Of a stretch of DNA of 64,000 nt, positions 7,760-15,991 are shown piece by piece. Origin of the DNA: Myxococcaceae bacterium (GTDB taxonomy: Bacteria; Myxococcota_A; Polyangia; Polyangiales; Ga0077539); NCBI GenBank assembly GCA_004297725.1, contig SCUS01000162.1, forward strand, positions 62,001 through 126,000, in the 5' to 3' direction. A program made the translations under genes and the position numbers. Every line of letters starts with the position of its first letter. Position 1 is the stretch's first letter. The notes beneath the pieces are model-generated. The model was not told the DNA's origin. It saw only the letters and a program-made list of their open reading frames with translations, and did not search any database.

Positions 7760-9958
7760 ATGACGTCCGGGCTGGTGAACATCTCTCGCGCTCGGCGCCC
7801 CAGGATCAGCCTCGTGGCGCCGGTGAGCCGGGGCCCGGAGATCATCCATCCGCTCATCGCCAGCCTGGAGGCGCAGACCGCGCCTCGGGACGCCTTCGAG
7901 CTGGTGCTGGTGACCGACGACGACGCGCACTACAGCTCCCCTTCGGTGAGCGTGCGGGTCGTGCGCTCGCCCTCGCGGCACCCCTGCGTGAAGCGCAACG
8001 TCGGGGCGGCCGCGGCGCTGGCGACGGAGCACCTGGGCTTCATCGACGACGACGTGAAGCTCTCGCCGGGCTGGGTGGCCGCGGCGCTGGCAGCCCTCGA
8101 CGAGGTCGACGTGGTGACCGGCCCGAGCAACGAGCCCTACTCCGACGACTTCGAGCAGCGGGCGGCGAACGCCATCGTGACCGCCCGGATCTTCAGCATG
8201 AAGACCGCGATGGCCAACCCCGAGCGCGCCCCGGTGCCCTACTTCGGGGTGTCGCTCTGCAACGTGGCGATGCGGCGCGCGGTGTTCGCCCGGGTGGGCG
8301 GCTTCAACGAGGTGGCCCCCTACTGGGTCGACGACGCGGAGTTCTTCTTCCTGGCCGCCCGCGAGGGCTTCCGCATCGCCAACGACCCCGCCCTCTCGTC
8401 GGCGCACCTCAAGCGCCCGGTGCTCTTGGCCCTGGTGCGGCACTACTTCCGGCAGCGCTGGCACGGGGGGCAGTCGACCTGGTCGTTTCCGGAGCTGTAC
8501 CTCCCGCAGGTCGGCGTGCGGGTCGCCATCGCCCTGCTCGGGTGCGCGCTCGCGGTGCTGGCGGTCTGCGCGAGGGATCCCGTGCGCATGGCGGCGCTGG
8601 CGGGGGTGGTCGCCCTCGGGACGCTCGCCGTGGCGGTCTACGGCGCGCTCGCCCTCTCGCCCTCGCCCGCGTGGTGGGACCGCGCTCGCACCGGCGCCGC
8701 GACGGCGCTGGCCACCGGGGGGACGCTGCTGGGCTTCTGGTGCGGGCTCCTGTGGGGCCCGGTGTCGTGGCTGCAGCGGGGGTCGGCCCGCTCCCACAAG
8801 GCGTGGCGCTACCGCGACCGGGACGCGGACTTCACCGGGGTCGAGGTGGCCCAGGGGTTCGGGGCGCAGGCGCGCTCGACGGTGCCGTACCGGGTGTGGG
8901 CGGGCGGGGACTTCCCGCAGTGGCTGATCTTCTTCGTGACGGCGCGGTGCAACGCGCGCTGCTCGATGTGCTTCTACTGGGAGGAGATCGAGAACGCCTC
9001 GCAGGCCCGGGAGCTCACCCTCGAGGAGGTGCGCTCGGTGGCGCGCTCGCTGCCGAAGATGACCTACCTCTCGCTCTCCGGCGGCGAGCCCTACCTGCGC
9101 GACGACCTCGAGGAGGTGGTGCAGGCCATCGTCGACACGGCCGATCCGGTGTTCGTGTCGATCCCGACCAACGGGGCCTTCCCCGAGCGGGTGGTGAAGG
9201 CCATGGACGCCCTCACCCGGCGCAACCCGGGGACCAACTTCGACGTGCACCTCTCGCTCGACGGTCCGCCCGCGGTGCACGACCGCATCCGCAAGACCAA
9301 GGCGGCGAGCTACGCGCAGGTGATGGCCACCCACGCGGCGGTGCTCCCGCTGGCGAGGCGGCGGGCCAACCTCGGGGTGAAGTTCGTGGTGACCGTGTCG
9401 ACGGAGAACGTCGACTCGCTCGACGCCTGGCTGGAGGAGCTCGCCTCGACCGCCGAGTGCGACCGCATCCACCTCGTTCCGCTGCACGGCAACTACAAGG
9501 ACAGGTCCATGAGCGTCTCGCACGAGCGCTTCCTGGAGCTGGCGGAGAAGGCCTTCCGGCTGTCGGGCCGCCGCGGCTACCGGGGCCTGCGGCACCGGCT
9601 CTTCACGGCCGTCAAGCGCGCCTCGGACTCCCGCCTCAAGCGCCTGCACGAGGAGGCCGACCTCGGGCGCATCTGCGGCGCGGGCCAGAAGATCGTCGTG
9701 CTGGGCCCCTACGGCGACGTGCAGCCGTGCGAGCCGCTGCAGAAGTCCGTGGGCAACGTGCGCGACCACGGCTACGACCTCCCGAGGGTGCTGCGGGGCG
9801 AGGCCATGGGCGCCTTCGCCGAGGCCCACCTCGGCCGGGGCAAGTGCAACTGCAACTGGGGCTGCGCCATCGGCAACGCCCAGGTGGCCGACCCGACCTT
9901 CTACCCCTCGGTGGCCCGGCAGCTCCTCGCCGGGCTCATCCGCCCCGGAGACGTCTAG
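7760..9958 (+). CDS. Glycosyltransferase family 2 / radical SAM-SPASM fusion membrane protein
   Basis: 732 aa from ATG 7760; an in-frame TTG/ATG at 7703/7706 is less likely. Residues ~1-230 are a GT2 domain: ISLVAPVSRG at the start, FIDDDVKLSPGW as the metal-binding acidic segment, then YWVDDAEFFF. Three or four membrane helices follow (~250-340). The radical SAM domain has CNARCSMC (C397, C401, C404) and LSLSGGEPYLRDD. A C-terminal SPASM-like Cys set includes GAGQKIVVLGPYGDVQPCEP and KCNCNWGCAIG. A glycosyltransferase joined through membrane helices to a radical SAM enzyme implies sequential chemistry on a lipid-linked or membrane-proximal substrate. I do not know the product. Confidence 0.82.
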   Translation: MTSGLVNISRARRPRISLVAPVSRGPEIIHPLIASLEAQTAPRDAFELVLVTDDDAHYSSPSVSVRVVRSPSRHPCVKRNVGAAAALATEHLGFIDDDVKLSPGWVAAALAALDEVDVVTGPSNEPYSDDFEQRAANAIVTARIFSMKTAMANPERAPVPYFGVSLCNVAMRRAVFARVGGFNEVAPYWVDDAEFFFLAAREGFRIANDPALSSAHLKRPVLLALVRHYFRQRWHGGQSTWSFPELYLPQVGVRVAIALLGCALAVLAVCARDPVRMAALAGVVALGTLAVAVYGALALSPSPAWWDRARTGAATALATGGTLLGFWCGLLWGPVSWLQRGSARSHKAWRYRDRDADFTGVEVAQGFGAQARSTVPYRVWAGGDFPQWLIFFVTARCNARCSMCFYWEEIENASQARELTLEEVRSVARSLPKMTYLSLSGGEPYLRDDLEEVVQAIVDTADPVFVSIPTNGAFPERVVKAMDALTRRNPGTNFDVHLSLDGPPAVHDRIRKTKAASYAQVMATHAAVLPLARRRANLGVKFVVTVSTENVDSLDAWLEELASTAECDRIHLVPLHGNYKDRSMSVSHERFLELAEKAFRLSGRRGYRGLRHRLFTAVKRASDSRLKRLHEEADLGRICGAGQKIVVLGPYGDVQPCEPLQKSVGNVRDHGYDLPRVLRGEAMGAFAEAHLGRGKCNCNWGCAIGNAQVADPTFYPSVARQLLAGLIRPGDV

Positions 9959-9960
9959 CG

Positions 9961-10010
9961 GTCAGAACGCTCAGACGTCCAGACGTCCAGACGTCCAGAC
10001 GCGCTGACGT
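9961..10010. repeat. GACGTCCA-type repeat, copy 5 (tandem)
   Basis: Here the 8-bp unit GACGTCCA is perfectly tandem for three units, then decays to gacgcgctgacg. This copy best defines the unit length. Confidence 0.7.
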
Positions 10011-10059
10011 GGCTGCGTCGACTGGTCGTGTTTCGACGCGAGGGCTGCGCCGATGGCGA

Positions 10060-10065
10060 TAGCAT
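10060..10065 (+). promoter_or_regulatory. Candidate -10 (TAGCAT) for leaderless leader ORF
   Basis: TAGCAT lies 7 nt before the ATG at 10073, the spacing expected for a leaderless transcript. The identical hexamer precedes the genes starting at 55050 (-) and 57331 (+). Confidence 0.4.
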
Positions 10066-10072
10066 CACGGGG

Positions 10073-10126
10073 ATGCCCACCGACGGGGACAGCTCGCAGT
10101 CACGGGGCCTTCGCCCCGCCGGATGA
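10073..10126 (+). CDS. Possible 17-aa leader peptide coupled to the epimerase gene
   Basis: ATG 10073 opens a 17-codon frame, MPTDGDSSQSRGLRPAG, whose TGA (10124-10126) overlaps the ATG of the next gene as ATGA. A -10-like TAGCAT sits 7 nt upstream. This would fit a leaderless transcript with translational coupling. It is short and could be chance. Confidence 0.3.
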   Translation: MPTDGDSSQSRGLRPAG

Positions 10127-11166
10127 CCGTGCGCTACCTCATCACGGGCGGCGCCGGCTTCCTCGGCATCAACCTCGCGCGCTTCCTCCTGGGGCGCGGC
10201 CATGAGGTGAGCTCGCTCGACCTCGCGGACTTCGACTACCCCGACGTCGCCGGGCGGGTGAGGGTGATCCGAGGCGATGTCCGCGACCGGGACGCGGTCG
10301 ACCGGGCGATGGCCGGGGTCGACGTGGTGGTCCACGCGGCCGCGGCGCTGCCGCTCTACCCGAGGGAGGTGATCTTCTCGACCGGCGTCGAGGGCACGCG
10401 CCAGGTGCTCGACGCCGCGCTACGGCACGGGGTCGGGCGCGTGGTGCACATCTCCTCGACCGCGGTGTACGGCATCCCCGAGCGGCACCCGCTCTACGAG
10501 GACGACCCGCTGCGAGGCGTCGGACCCTACGGCGAGGCCAAGGTGCTGGCCGAGGAGGTCTGCCGCGAGTACCGGCGACGCGGGGCGTGCGTGACGATCC
10601 TGCGGCCCAAGTCCTTCGTGGGCCCTGAGCGCCTCGGGATCTTCTCGCTGCTCTACGACTGGGCCGCGAGCGGCAAGGGCTTCCCCCTCCCCGGGGGCGG
10701 GGAGAACCGCTACCAGCTCCTCGACGTGGAGGACCTCTGCGAGGCCATCGAGCGGGTCGTCGAGGCCGACGTCACGAAGGCCAATGACACCTTCAACATC
10801 GGGGCTCGGGAGTTCGCGACCCTGCGGGAGGACTTCCAGGCCGTGCTCGACCGGGCGGGCTACGGCAAGAGGATCGTCGCCCTGCCCGCGGCCCCGATGC
10901 TCGCCGCGCTGCGGGTGCTCGAGGCCCTGCGGCTGTCCCCGCTCTACCACTGGACCTACGGCACCGTGACCGCCGACTCGTACGTCTCCGTCGAGAAGGC
11001 CGCGAGGGTCCTCGGCTTCGATCCCCGCTTCTCCAACCGGGAGGCGCTGCTGAGAAACTTCCAGTGGTACCTCGACCACCGGCCGCAGGCCTCGCAGCGC
11101 TTCGGCGTCTCCCACCGCACCCCCTGGAAGCAGGGCGCCCTGCGTATCGCGAAGGCGTTCTTCTGA
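10123..11166 (+). CDS. NAD-dependent epimerase/dehydratase (extended SDR)
   Basis: 347 aa. The N-terminal Rossmann motif is ITGGAGFLGINLARFL, and the extended-SDR catalytic pair is seen as YGEAK (YxxxK) after HISSTAVYG. The length fits UDP-sugar 4-epimerases and dehydratases or 3-beta-HSD-like enzymes. The C-terminal ~70 residues extend past the standard fold. It probably acts on a nucleotide-sugar or a sugar-like substrate for the adjacent GT2-radical SAM fusion. The start overlaps the stop of a possible leader ORF. The exact substrate cannot be told from sequence. Confidence 0.82.
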   Translation: MTVRYLITGGAGFLGINLARFLLGRGHEVSSLDLADFDYPDVAGRVRVIRGDVRDRDAVDRAMAGVDVVVHAAAALPLYPREVIFSTGVEGTRQVLDAALRHGVGRVVHISSTAVYGIPERHPLYEDDPLRGVGPYGEAKVLAEEVCREYRRRGACVTILRPKSFVGPERLGIFSLLYDWAASGKGFPLPGGGENRYQLLDVEDLCEAIERVVEADVTKANDTFNIGAREFATLREDFQAVLDRAGYGKRIVALPAAPMLAALRVLEALRLSPLYHWTYGTVTADSYVSVEKAARVLGFDPRFSNREALLRNFQWYLDHRPQASQRFGVSHRTPWKQGALRIAKAFF

Positions 11167-11230
11167 CGTCCTGACGTTCAGGCGTCCAGACGTCCAGACG
11201 TTCAAGAGTCTGAGCGTCCAGACGTCTTAG
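11164..11230. repeat. GACGTCCA-type repeat, copy 6 (longest)
   Basis: This is the longest copy. It fills the whole gap between the convergent epimerase and integrase genes and includes gcgtccagacgtccagacg and, later, gagcgtccagacgtc. It may act as a bidirectional stem-loop between the two genes. Confidence 0.65.
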
Positions 11231-12342
11231 AGTCCGATGCCTCCGGAGGCCGGGTCTCTCCAGCGGTCGGCCTCTCGCACGTAGGCCATCACCGTGTTGG
11301 CGCTCCTGTGCCCCGTCTGCTCCATGATCTTCGGGACCCCTTTGCCCGCGCGCACGGCGCTGGTGACGAAGCCCGCGCGCAGCGAGTGGCCGGAGAGCTG
11401 CGTCGCGTCGAGCCCCACCGCCCTCGCCCTCCGCTGGACGATGAGGGCCACCGACTGGGGGCTCAGCCGGTCGCTCGCGGCGCGGCGGTGCGCGGGCCGC
11501 ACGTTGCCGTGGCGGTCGATGAAGCGGAAGAGCGGACCCTCGCGAAGCCCGAGGGCCGAGAGGGCGTCGATCCAGGCGAGGGTCGCTCGCACCGGGCAGG
11601 AGAGGGGGGAGCTGCCGGGGGCGATGGTGAGGGTGCGGCCCGCGCCGGTCTGGTCGGTCTTGTCGCGGCGGAGGGTGACCTCCAGGCCCTCGGGCACCGC
11701 GACCACGTCGGCGAGGTCGAGCGAGACCAGGGCCGCGCGGCGGAAGGCGCCCGCGAAGCCGAGGGTGAGCAGCGCCCTGTCTCGGCGGTGGCGCAGCGAG
11801 TCGTCGAGCCCGAGCAGCAGCCGACGGATCACCTCGGACACTGCTGCCTGAACGCGTCGACGGGGGGCGACGCCGAGGGTTCGCCTCGCGGCGCGAAGGG
11901 CCTCCTGCACCAGCGGGTGGGAGGTGGGGGGCGCGAAGCCCTGCTGGGTGTGGGCGTAGCGGATGGCCGCCACGATCCGGGTGATGGAGCTCGGGTGCAT
12001 CGGCCCCTGGCCGGGCTCGGGGCCTCGGGGACCGCCCACGGTGCGGCGCATCCTCGGGAGGTTGGAGGGGTCGGGGTCGACCAGGGCGTGGATGTAGAGG
12101 GCGATGAGCCCGGGTTCGGCGGGGAGGGGGGCGACGCCGTTGCGCTGGCACCAGCCGCTGAACTGGGTGAAGTCCTCGGCGTACTTCCGGCGGGTGCCCG
12201 GGGCGTGGGAGCCCTCCCGGAGGAAGCGCCTCGCGTCGGCCAGGCGGCGCAGGAGCGCGGGGGGCAACCCGGAGGGGGCGTCGATCACCGCGAGCGAGGA
12301 GGGGGGCGGGGCTTCGGGGGGGCGAGGCGCTCGGCCGGTCAT
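11227..12342 (-). CDS. Tyrosine recombinase / site-specific integrase
   Basis: 371 aa. The N-terminal SAM-like core-binding region runs ~40-155 and the catalytic domain ~165-360. The catalytic set is visible: R201 in AFRRAAL, a likely Lys in RRDKTD (K228), H319 and R322 in HSLRAGF, H345 in TGHRS, and Tyr354 in VMAYVR. All residues needed for activity are present. It stands alone among glycan genes with no other phage or plasmid gene nearby, so it may be a domesticated or solitary recombinase, or a remnant of an integrated element. A perfect inverted repeat lies 43 nt upstream. Confidence 0.9.
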   Translation of the reverse strand: MTGRAPRPPEAPPPSSLAVIDAPSGLPPALLRRLADARRFLREGSHAPGTRRKYAEDFTQFSGWCQRNGVAPLPAEPGLIALYIHALVDPDPSNLPRMRRTVGGPRGPEPGQGPMHPSSITRIVAAIRYAHTQQGFAPPTSHPLVQEALRAARRTLGVAPRRRVQAAVSEVIRRLLLGLDDSLRHRRDRALLTLGFAGAFRRAALVSLDLADVVAVPEGLEVTLRRDKTDQTGAGRTLTIAPGSSPLSCPVRATLAWIDALSALGLREGPLFRFIDRHGNVRPAHRRAASDRLSPQSVALIVQRRARAVGLDATQLSGHSLRAGFVTSAVRAGKGVPKIMEQTGHRSANTVMAYVREADRWRDPASGGIGL

Positions 12343-12384
12343 CGTGCTCCAGCAACTACCCCCACCCCGGAGCTCCCGTCTAGT

Positions 12385-12408
12385 TCACGGAAACATTCCT
12401 TTCCGTGA
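12385..12408. repeat. Perfect 9-6-9 inverted repeat near integrase
   Basis: TCACGGAAA, spacer CATTCC, TTTCCGTGA. The arms are perfectly complementary and the 6-bp spacer is in the range of tyrosine recombinase core sites. It lies between the integrase start and the stop of the upstream SGNH gene, so a terminator or operator is also possible. There is no following T-run. Confidence 0.6.
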
Positions 12409-12461
12409 GGTAAGGGAAGGAGGGGTCTGGGCGGTGCGAGGAGGGAGGGAAGGGGGGGGCT

Positions 12462-13847
12462 TCAGGGGGTGACGCCCCGGGCCCGGAGCGCCGGGAGGAG
12501 CCAGTCGGTCAGCCGTCGGTGGCCGAGGGGGCTGAAGTGGACGTCGCCGGGGTACTCCCTCGCGAAGAGGCCGTCGGCGCCGTCGCGCACCATGGCCTCT
12601 CGGACGAAGCCCCAGGCGTCGAGCACGTCGAGGCCGGCCTCGCGCGCGGTCGCCACGATCTGCTGGTGACCGGCCTCGCCCCGGGCGCGGTCGCCCCAGT
12701 AGTCGTTGGCGACGGCGGGGAGACCGAGGGTGCGCTCGAGCGTGGTGCGGCTCGGGAGCACGACCACCAGCAGCGGGGTGCGGTGCTCCGCGGCCGTCGC
12801 GCCGATGGCGCGGATGGTCCTCGAGAAGAGCCCCCAGCGAGGGCGCTGCGAGGCCGGGTCGTTGGGGCTCGGCACCATGCCGAAGCCTCGGCGGAAGAGG
12901 TCCTGCTGCACGCGGGTGACGAAGGTGAGCAGGTGCCCGGAAACCCGGGAGATGCCCGCGAGCGCGCGCAGCACGAAGGGGCCCGGGCTGCTCGCGAGGT
13001 GGGCCGCGAGGGGGATGTTCCAGCGGGCGGTGGGGCAGCGAGGAGCGAGGCGGGAGCCCTCGTCGCGCAGCAGGCCCTGAGGGCAGCAGAGGTAGCGGGC
13101 GTTGAGGTCGAAGAGGTCGTTGCCCGCGAAGACATAGACCACGGCCAGGCGAGGGCGCGCGGCCGGGAGCCATCGCGAGAGGGCGAGCAGGTACACGTCG
13201 GGCCCGGCGCCCACGGAGCCCAGGTTGAGGTGGCGCACCTCGGGCTGCGCGGCGTTGAGGTCGGACACGAAGTTCTCCGAGGCCGAGACGCCGATGCCCG
13301 CCACCAGCGAGTCGCCGATGTGCAGCACCGTGGGGCGGCCGGGAGCGCCCGAGGTCGAGCGGTGGCGCACCTCGTCGTCGGTGGGGAAGATCACGTTGCA
13401 GGGCGGGTCGCGGTTGGTCACCGGCACCACCAGCCGGGCCGAGCGCGGCGGAGGCACCGACCCGGTGGAGGGCAGCGCCACGCGGACGATCCCCTCCGCG
13501 ATGAGCAGGCCCACCAGCACCCGAGCCCCCGCGCGCAGGCCGCGGGACACCACCCGCTCTGCGGGCTGGAACATCCCCAGCGCGGCGCCCGCTGCGACGC
13601 AGAGACCGGCGAGGAGCACGTCCCAGAAGCTGAGCGCGTTGATGCGAGGGATCGCGACCAGCGAGAGCGCCACCGGGCCCAGCACCAGCGGCGCGGCCCA
13701 GAGGAGCTGCGCGCGACGGGAGGGGAAGAGCGAGCGCAGCGCGGCGGCGATCAGCAGGCCCAGCACCGCGGGCAGGAGGAGCAGCGCGAGGGCGAAGGCG
13801 ATCGCGGCCAGGTCGCTGGAGAAGGTTCCGTCCCCGGTGCTGAACAT
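12462..13847 (-). CDS. Membrane-anchored SGNH/GDSL hydrolase
   Basis: 461 aa from ATG 13847. The first ~135 residues carry about four membrane helices. An SGNH hydrolase domain follows: block I is LHIGDSLVAGIG near residue 178, block III is FAGNDLFDLN, and block V is DVHFSPLGH with the catalytic Asp-x-x-His. A short YLCCPQG after block III is mirrored by YQCCEGAP in the paralog at 16423-17748. Such enzymes often add or remove O-acetyl groups on glycans. It is divergent from the carbamoyltransferase gene with a 93-bp shared promoter region, which suggests a common role in polysaccharide decoration. Confidence 0.8.
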   Translation of the reverse strand: MFSTGDGTFSSDLAAIAFALALLLLPAVLGLLIAAALRSLFPSRRAQLLWAAPLVLGPVALSLVAIPRINALSFWDVLLAGLCVAAGAALGMFQPAERVVSRGLRAGARVLVGLLIAEGIVRVALPSTGSVPPPRSARLVVPVTNRDPPCNVIFPTDDEVRHRSTSGAPGRPTVLHIGDSLVAGIGVSASENFVSDLNAAQPEVRHLNLGSVGAGPDVYLLALSRWLPAARPRLAVVYVFAGNDLFDLNARYLCCPQGLLRDEGSRLAPRCPTARWNIPLAAHLASSPGPFVLRALAGISRVSGHLLTFVTRVQQDLFRRGFGMVPSPNDPASQRPRWGLFSRTIRAIGATAAEHRTPLLVVVLPSRTTLERTLGLPAVANDYWGDRARGEAGHQQIVATAREAGLDVLDAWGFVREAMVRDGADGLFAREYPGDVHFSPLGHRRLTDWLLPALRARGVTP

Positions 13848-13940
13848 GAGGGCCCGCGATGGAAGCCCTCCGCCCTCGACATGGTCAAGCCGTGGCGATG
13901 TCGGTGGGGCGAGATCCTGGCCTGCGGTACACCCGTCTCC

Positions 13941-15776
13941 ATGACGGCGGTGCTCGGGATCTCGGCGCACTACCACGACAGCGCCGCGGCGCTGGTCGTC
14001 GAGGGCGAGGTCGTCGCGGCCGTCGAGGAGGAGCGCTTCTCTCGCGTGAAGCACGACGGCGACTTCCCCGAGCGCGCGGTCGCGTGGTGCCTCCGAGAGG
14101 CGGCCCTCGACCCGAGCGCCCTCGACGCGGTGGTCTTCTACGACAAGCCCGTGCTCAAGATGGAGCGCCTGCTCGAGACCTACCTCGCCCTCGCGCCGCG
14201 GGGGCTCCGGTCGTTCATGCGCGCGGCGCCGGCGTGGCTCGACCGCAAGCTCTTCGTGCACCGCGAGATCGACCGCGCGCTCGGCGACCGCTGCGAGGCG
14301 CCGCTCTATTACACGCGCCACCACGAGGCCCACGCGGCGAGCGCCTTCCTCGCGTCGCCCTTCGAGGAGGCCGCGATCGTCACCCTCGACGGCGTCGGAG
14401 AGTGGTCGACCAGCACCTGGGGCGTCGGCCGAGGGGCGCGCGTCGAGCTGCGCCAGGAGCAGCGCTTCCCCCACTCGCTGGGCCTGCTCTACAGCGCGTT
14501 CACGCAGTACACGGGCTTCCGGGTGAACTCCGGCGAGTACAAGGTCATGGGCCTCGCGCCCTACGCCGACCCGGCCGGCGCGCGGCGCTTCCTCGACCTC
14601 TTGCGCGAGCACGTCGTCGACCTGCGCGACGACGGATCGCTCTGGATGGACCAGTCGTACTTCGACTACTGCGCGGGCCTCACCATGACCAGCCCGCGGT
14701 TTCACGCCCTCTTCGGCGCACCGCCGCGCCCGCCCGAGGCGCCCCTCACGCAGCGGGTGATGGACCTCGCGGGCGCGATCCAGAGCTTCACCGAGGAGGT
14801 CGTGCTGCGCGTCGCGAGGCACGTGCACCGGCAGACCGGGATGAAGCGCCTCTGCCTCGCCGGAGGCGTCGCCCTCAACTGCGTCGCCAACGGGCGGCTC
14901 CTGCGCGAAGGGCCCTTCGACGAGCTCTGGATACAGCCCGCCGCGGGCGACGCGGGAGGGGCGCTCGGCGCGGCGCTCCAGGGGTATCACGCGATCCTCG
15001 GCCGCCCTCGCTCGGCGCAGCCCGGCGGGGTGCAGCGGGGCTCGCTGCTCGGCCCGTGCTTCGATCGCGCGGCGGTGCGCGCCTGCCTCGACGGCGTCGG
15101 CGCCCGCTACACCGCCTACGACGACGAGGGCTCGCTGCACGCCGCGGTGGTCGAGCTGCTCGCCTCGGGCAAGGTCGTCGCGCGCTTCGACGGGCCCATG
15201 GAGTTCGGCCCCCGGGCGCTGGGCAACCGATCGATCCTCGCCGACCCGCGCGACCCCTCGATGCAGAAGACGCTCAACCTCCGGGTGAAGCTCCGGGAGT
15301 CGTTTCGCCCCTTCGCTCCGGCCTGCCTCGAGGAGCACGCGGGCGACTACTTCGAGCTCGATCGACCGAGCCCGTACATGCTCCTGGTCGCCCCGGTGAG
15401 CGCCGCCCATCGGCGCCCGCTCCCGCCCGGGGCCGAGGCGCTGCAGGGCCTCGCGCGACTCGACATCGAGCGCTCGGACATCCCCGCGGTCACCCACGTC
15501 GACGGCACCGCGCGCATCCAGACCGTCGCCCGCTCGCCCAACCCGCGCTTCCACGCGCTGCTGCGCGCCTTCTACGAGCGCACCGGGTGCCCGGTGCTCA
15601 TCAACACCTCGTTCAACCTCCGCGGCGAGCCCGTGGTCTGCACCCCCGACGACGCGTGGCGCTGCTTCGCCGCGACGGACATCGACGCCCTGCTCATCGG
15701 CGACCACCTCTGCTTGAAGTCCGAGCAGCGCCTGCCGGAGTCGTCGCGGCGCACCACGCCCGCCGCGCTCGACTGA
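13941..15776 (+). CDS. Carbamoyltransferase (NodU/CmcH/TobZ family)
   Basis: 611 aa. It starts MTAVLGISAHYHDSAAALV, the typical Kae1-like N-terminus of this family. The metal-binding motif is HHEAHAASAF near residue 130, the nucleotide-binding segment is AGGVALNCVAN near 313, and the C-terminal YrdC-like part has EFGPRALGNRSIL and INTSFNLRGEPVV. It makes carbamoyl-AMP and transfers the carbamoyl group to a hydroxyl, here most likely a sugar. It heads a cassette with DUF5989, SxtJ-like and SGNH genes, an arrangement known from other bacteria and from saxitoxin-like clusters. ATG 13941 gives the family N-terminus. Confidence 0.92.
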   Translation: MTAVLGISAHYHDSAAALVVEGEVVAAVEEERFSRVKHDGDFPERAVAWCLREAALDPSALDAVVFYDKPVLKMERLLETYLALAPRGLRSFMRAAPAWLDRKLFVHREIDRALGDRCEAPLYYTRHHEAHAASAFLASPFEEAAIVTLDGVGEWSTSTWGVGRGARVELRQEQRFPHSLGLLYSAFTQYTGFRVNSGEYKVMGLAPYADPAGARRFLDLLREHVVDLRDDGSLWMDQSYFDYCAGLTMTSPRFHALFGAPPRPPEAPLTQRVMDLAGAIQSFTEEVVLRVARHVHRQTGMKRLCLAGGVALNCVANGRLLREGPFDELWIQPAAGDAGGALGAALQGYHAILGRPRSAQPGGVQRGSLLGPCFDRAAVRACLDGVGARYTAYDDEGSLHAAVVELLASGKVVARFDGPMEFGPRALGNRSILADPRDPSMQKTLNLRVKLRESFRPFAPACLEEHAGDYFELDRPSPYMLLVAPVSAAHRRPLPPGAEALQGLARLDIERSDIPAVTHVDGTARIQTVARSPNPRFHALLRAFYERTGCPVLINTSFNLRGEPVVCTPDDAWRCFAATDIDALLIGDHLCLKSEQRLPESSRRTTPAALD

Positions 15777-15802
15777 GGGGCCTCCGCGCAACGACCCGAC
15801 GA

Positions 15803-15811
15803 TGCTACGGT
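15803..15811 (+). promoter_or_regulatory. Extended -10-like element TGCTACGGT
   Basis: TGCTACGGT matches the TGnTAnnnT pattern seen before several starts here and ends 8 nt before ATG 15820. It could start an internal leaderless transcript for the DUF5989-SxtJ-SGNH genes. Confidence 0.4.
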
Positions 15812-15819
15812 CGCTCTCC

Positions 15820-15978
15820 ATGTCGCGACGGCGCAGCGTCCTCCGGGACATCATCGCCCTGCTCAGGGAGCACCAGGCCTACTGGCTCACCCCCGTCGTG
15901 GTGGTGCTCATCCTGCTGGGAGCGCTGGTCTACGCCGGCTCCAGCAGCGTGGGGCCCTTCCTCTACACGGTGTTCTGA
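15820..15978 (+). CDS. DUF5989 family small membrane protein
   Basis: 52 aa: a basic N-terminus MSRRRSVLRD, then REHQAYWLTP and one hydrophobic helix VVVVLILLGALVYAG, ending SSSVGPFLYTVF. Size, sequence and position immediately after a carbamoyltransferase and before an SxtJ-like protein match the DUF5989 family. It is probably an accessory to the carbamoyltransferase at the membrane. Gaps are 43 nt upstream and 13 nt downstream. Confidence 0.85.
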   Translation: MSRRRSVLRDIIALLREHQAYWLTPVVVVLILLGALVYAGSSSVGPFLYTVF

Positions 15979-15991
15979 GCGCCGTCGGCCG

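Noticed and set aside
1668..11230. CRISPR-like array from the GACGTCCA repeats
   Set aside because: Units are 8 bp, directly adjacent, without spacers, and spread over six gaps. No cas gene is present.
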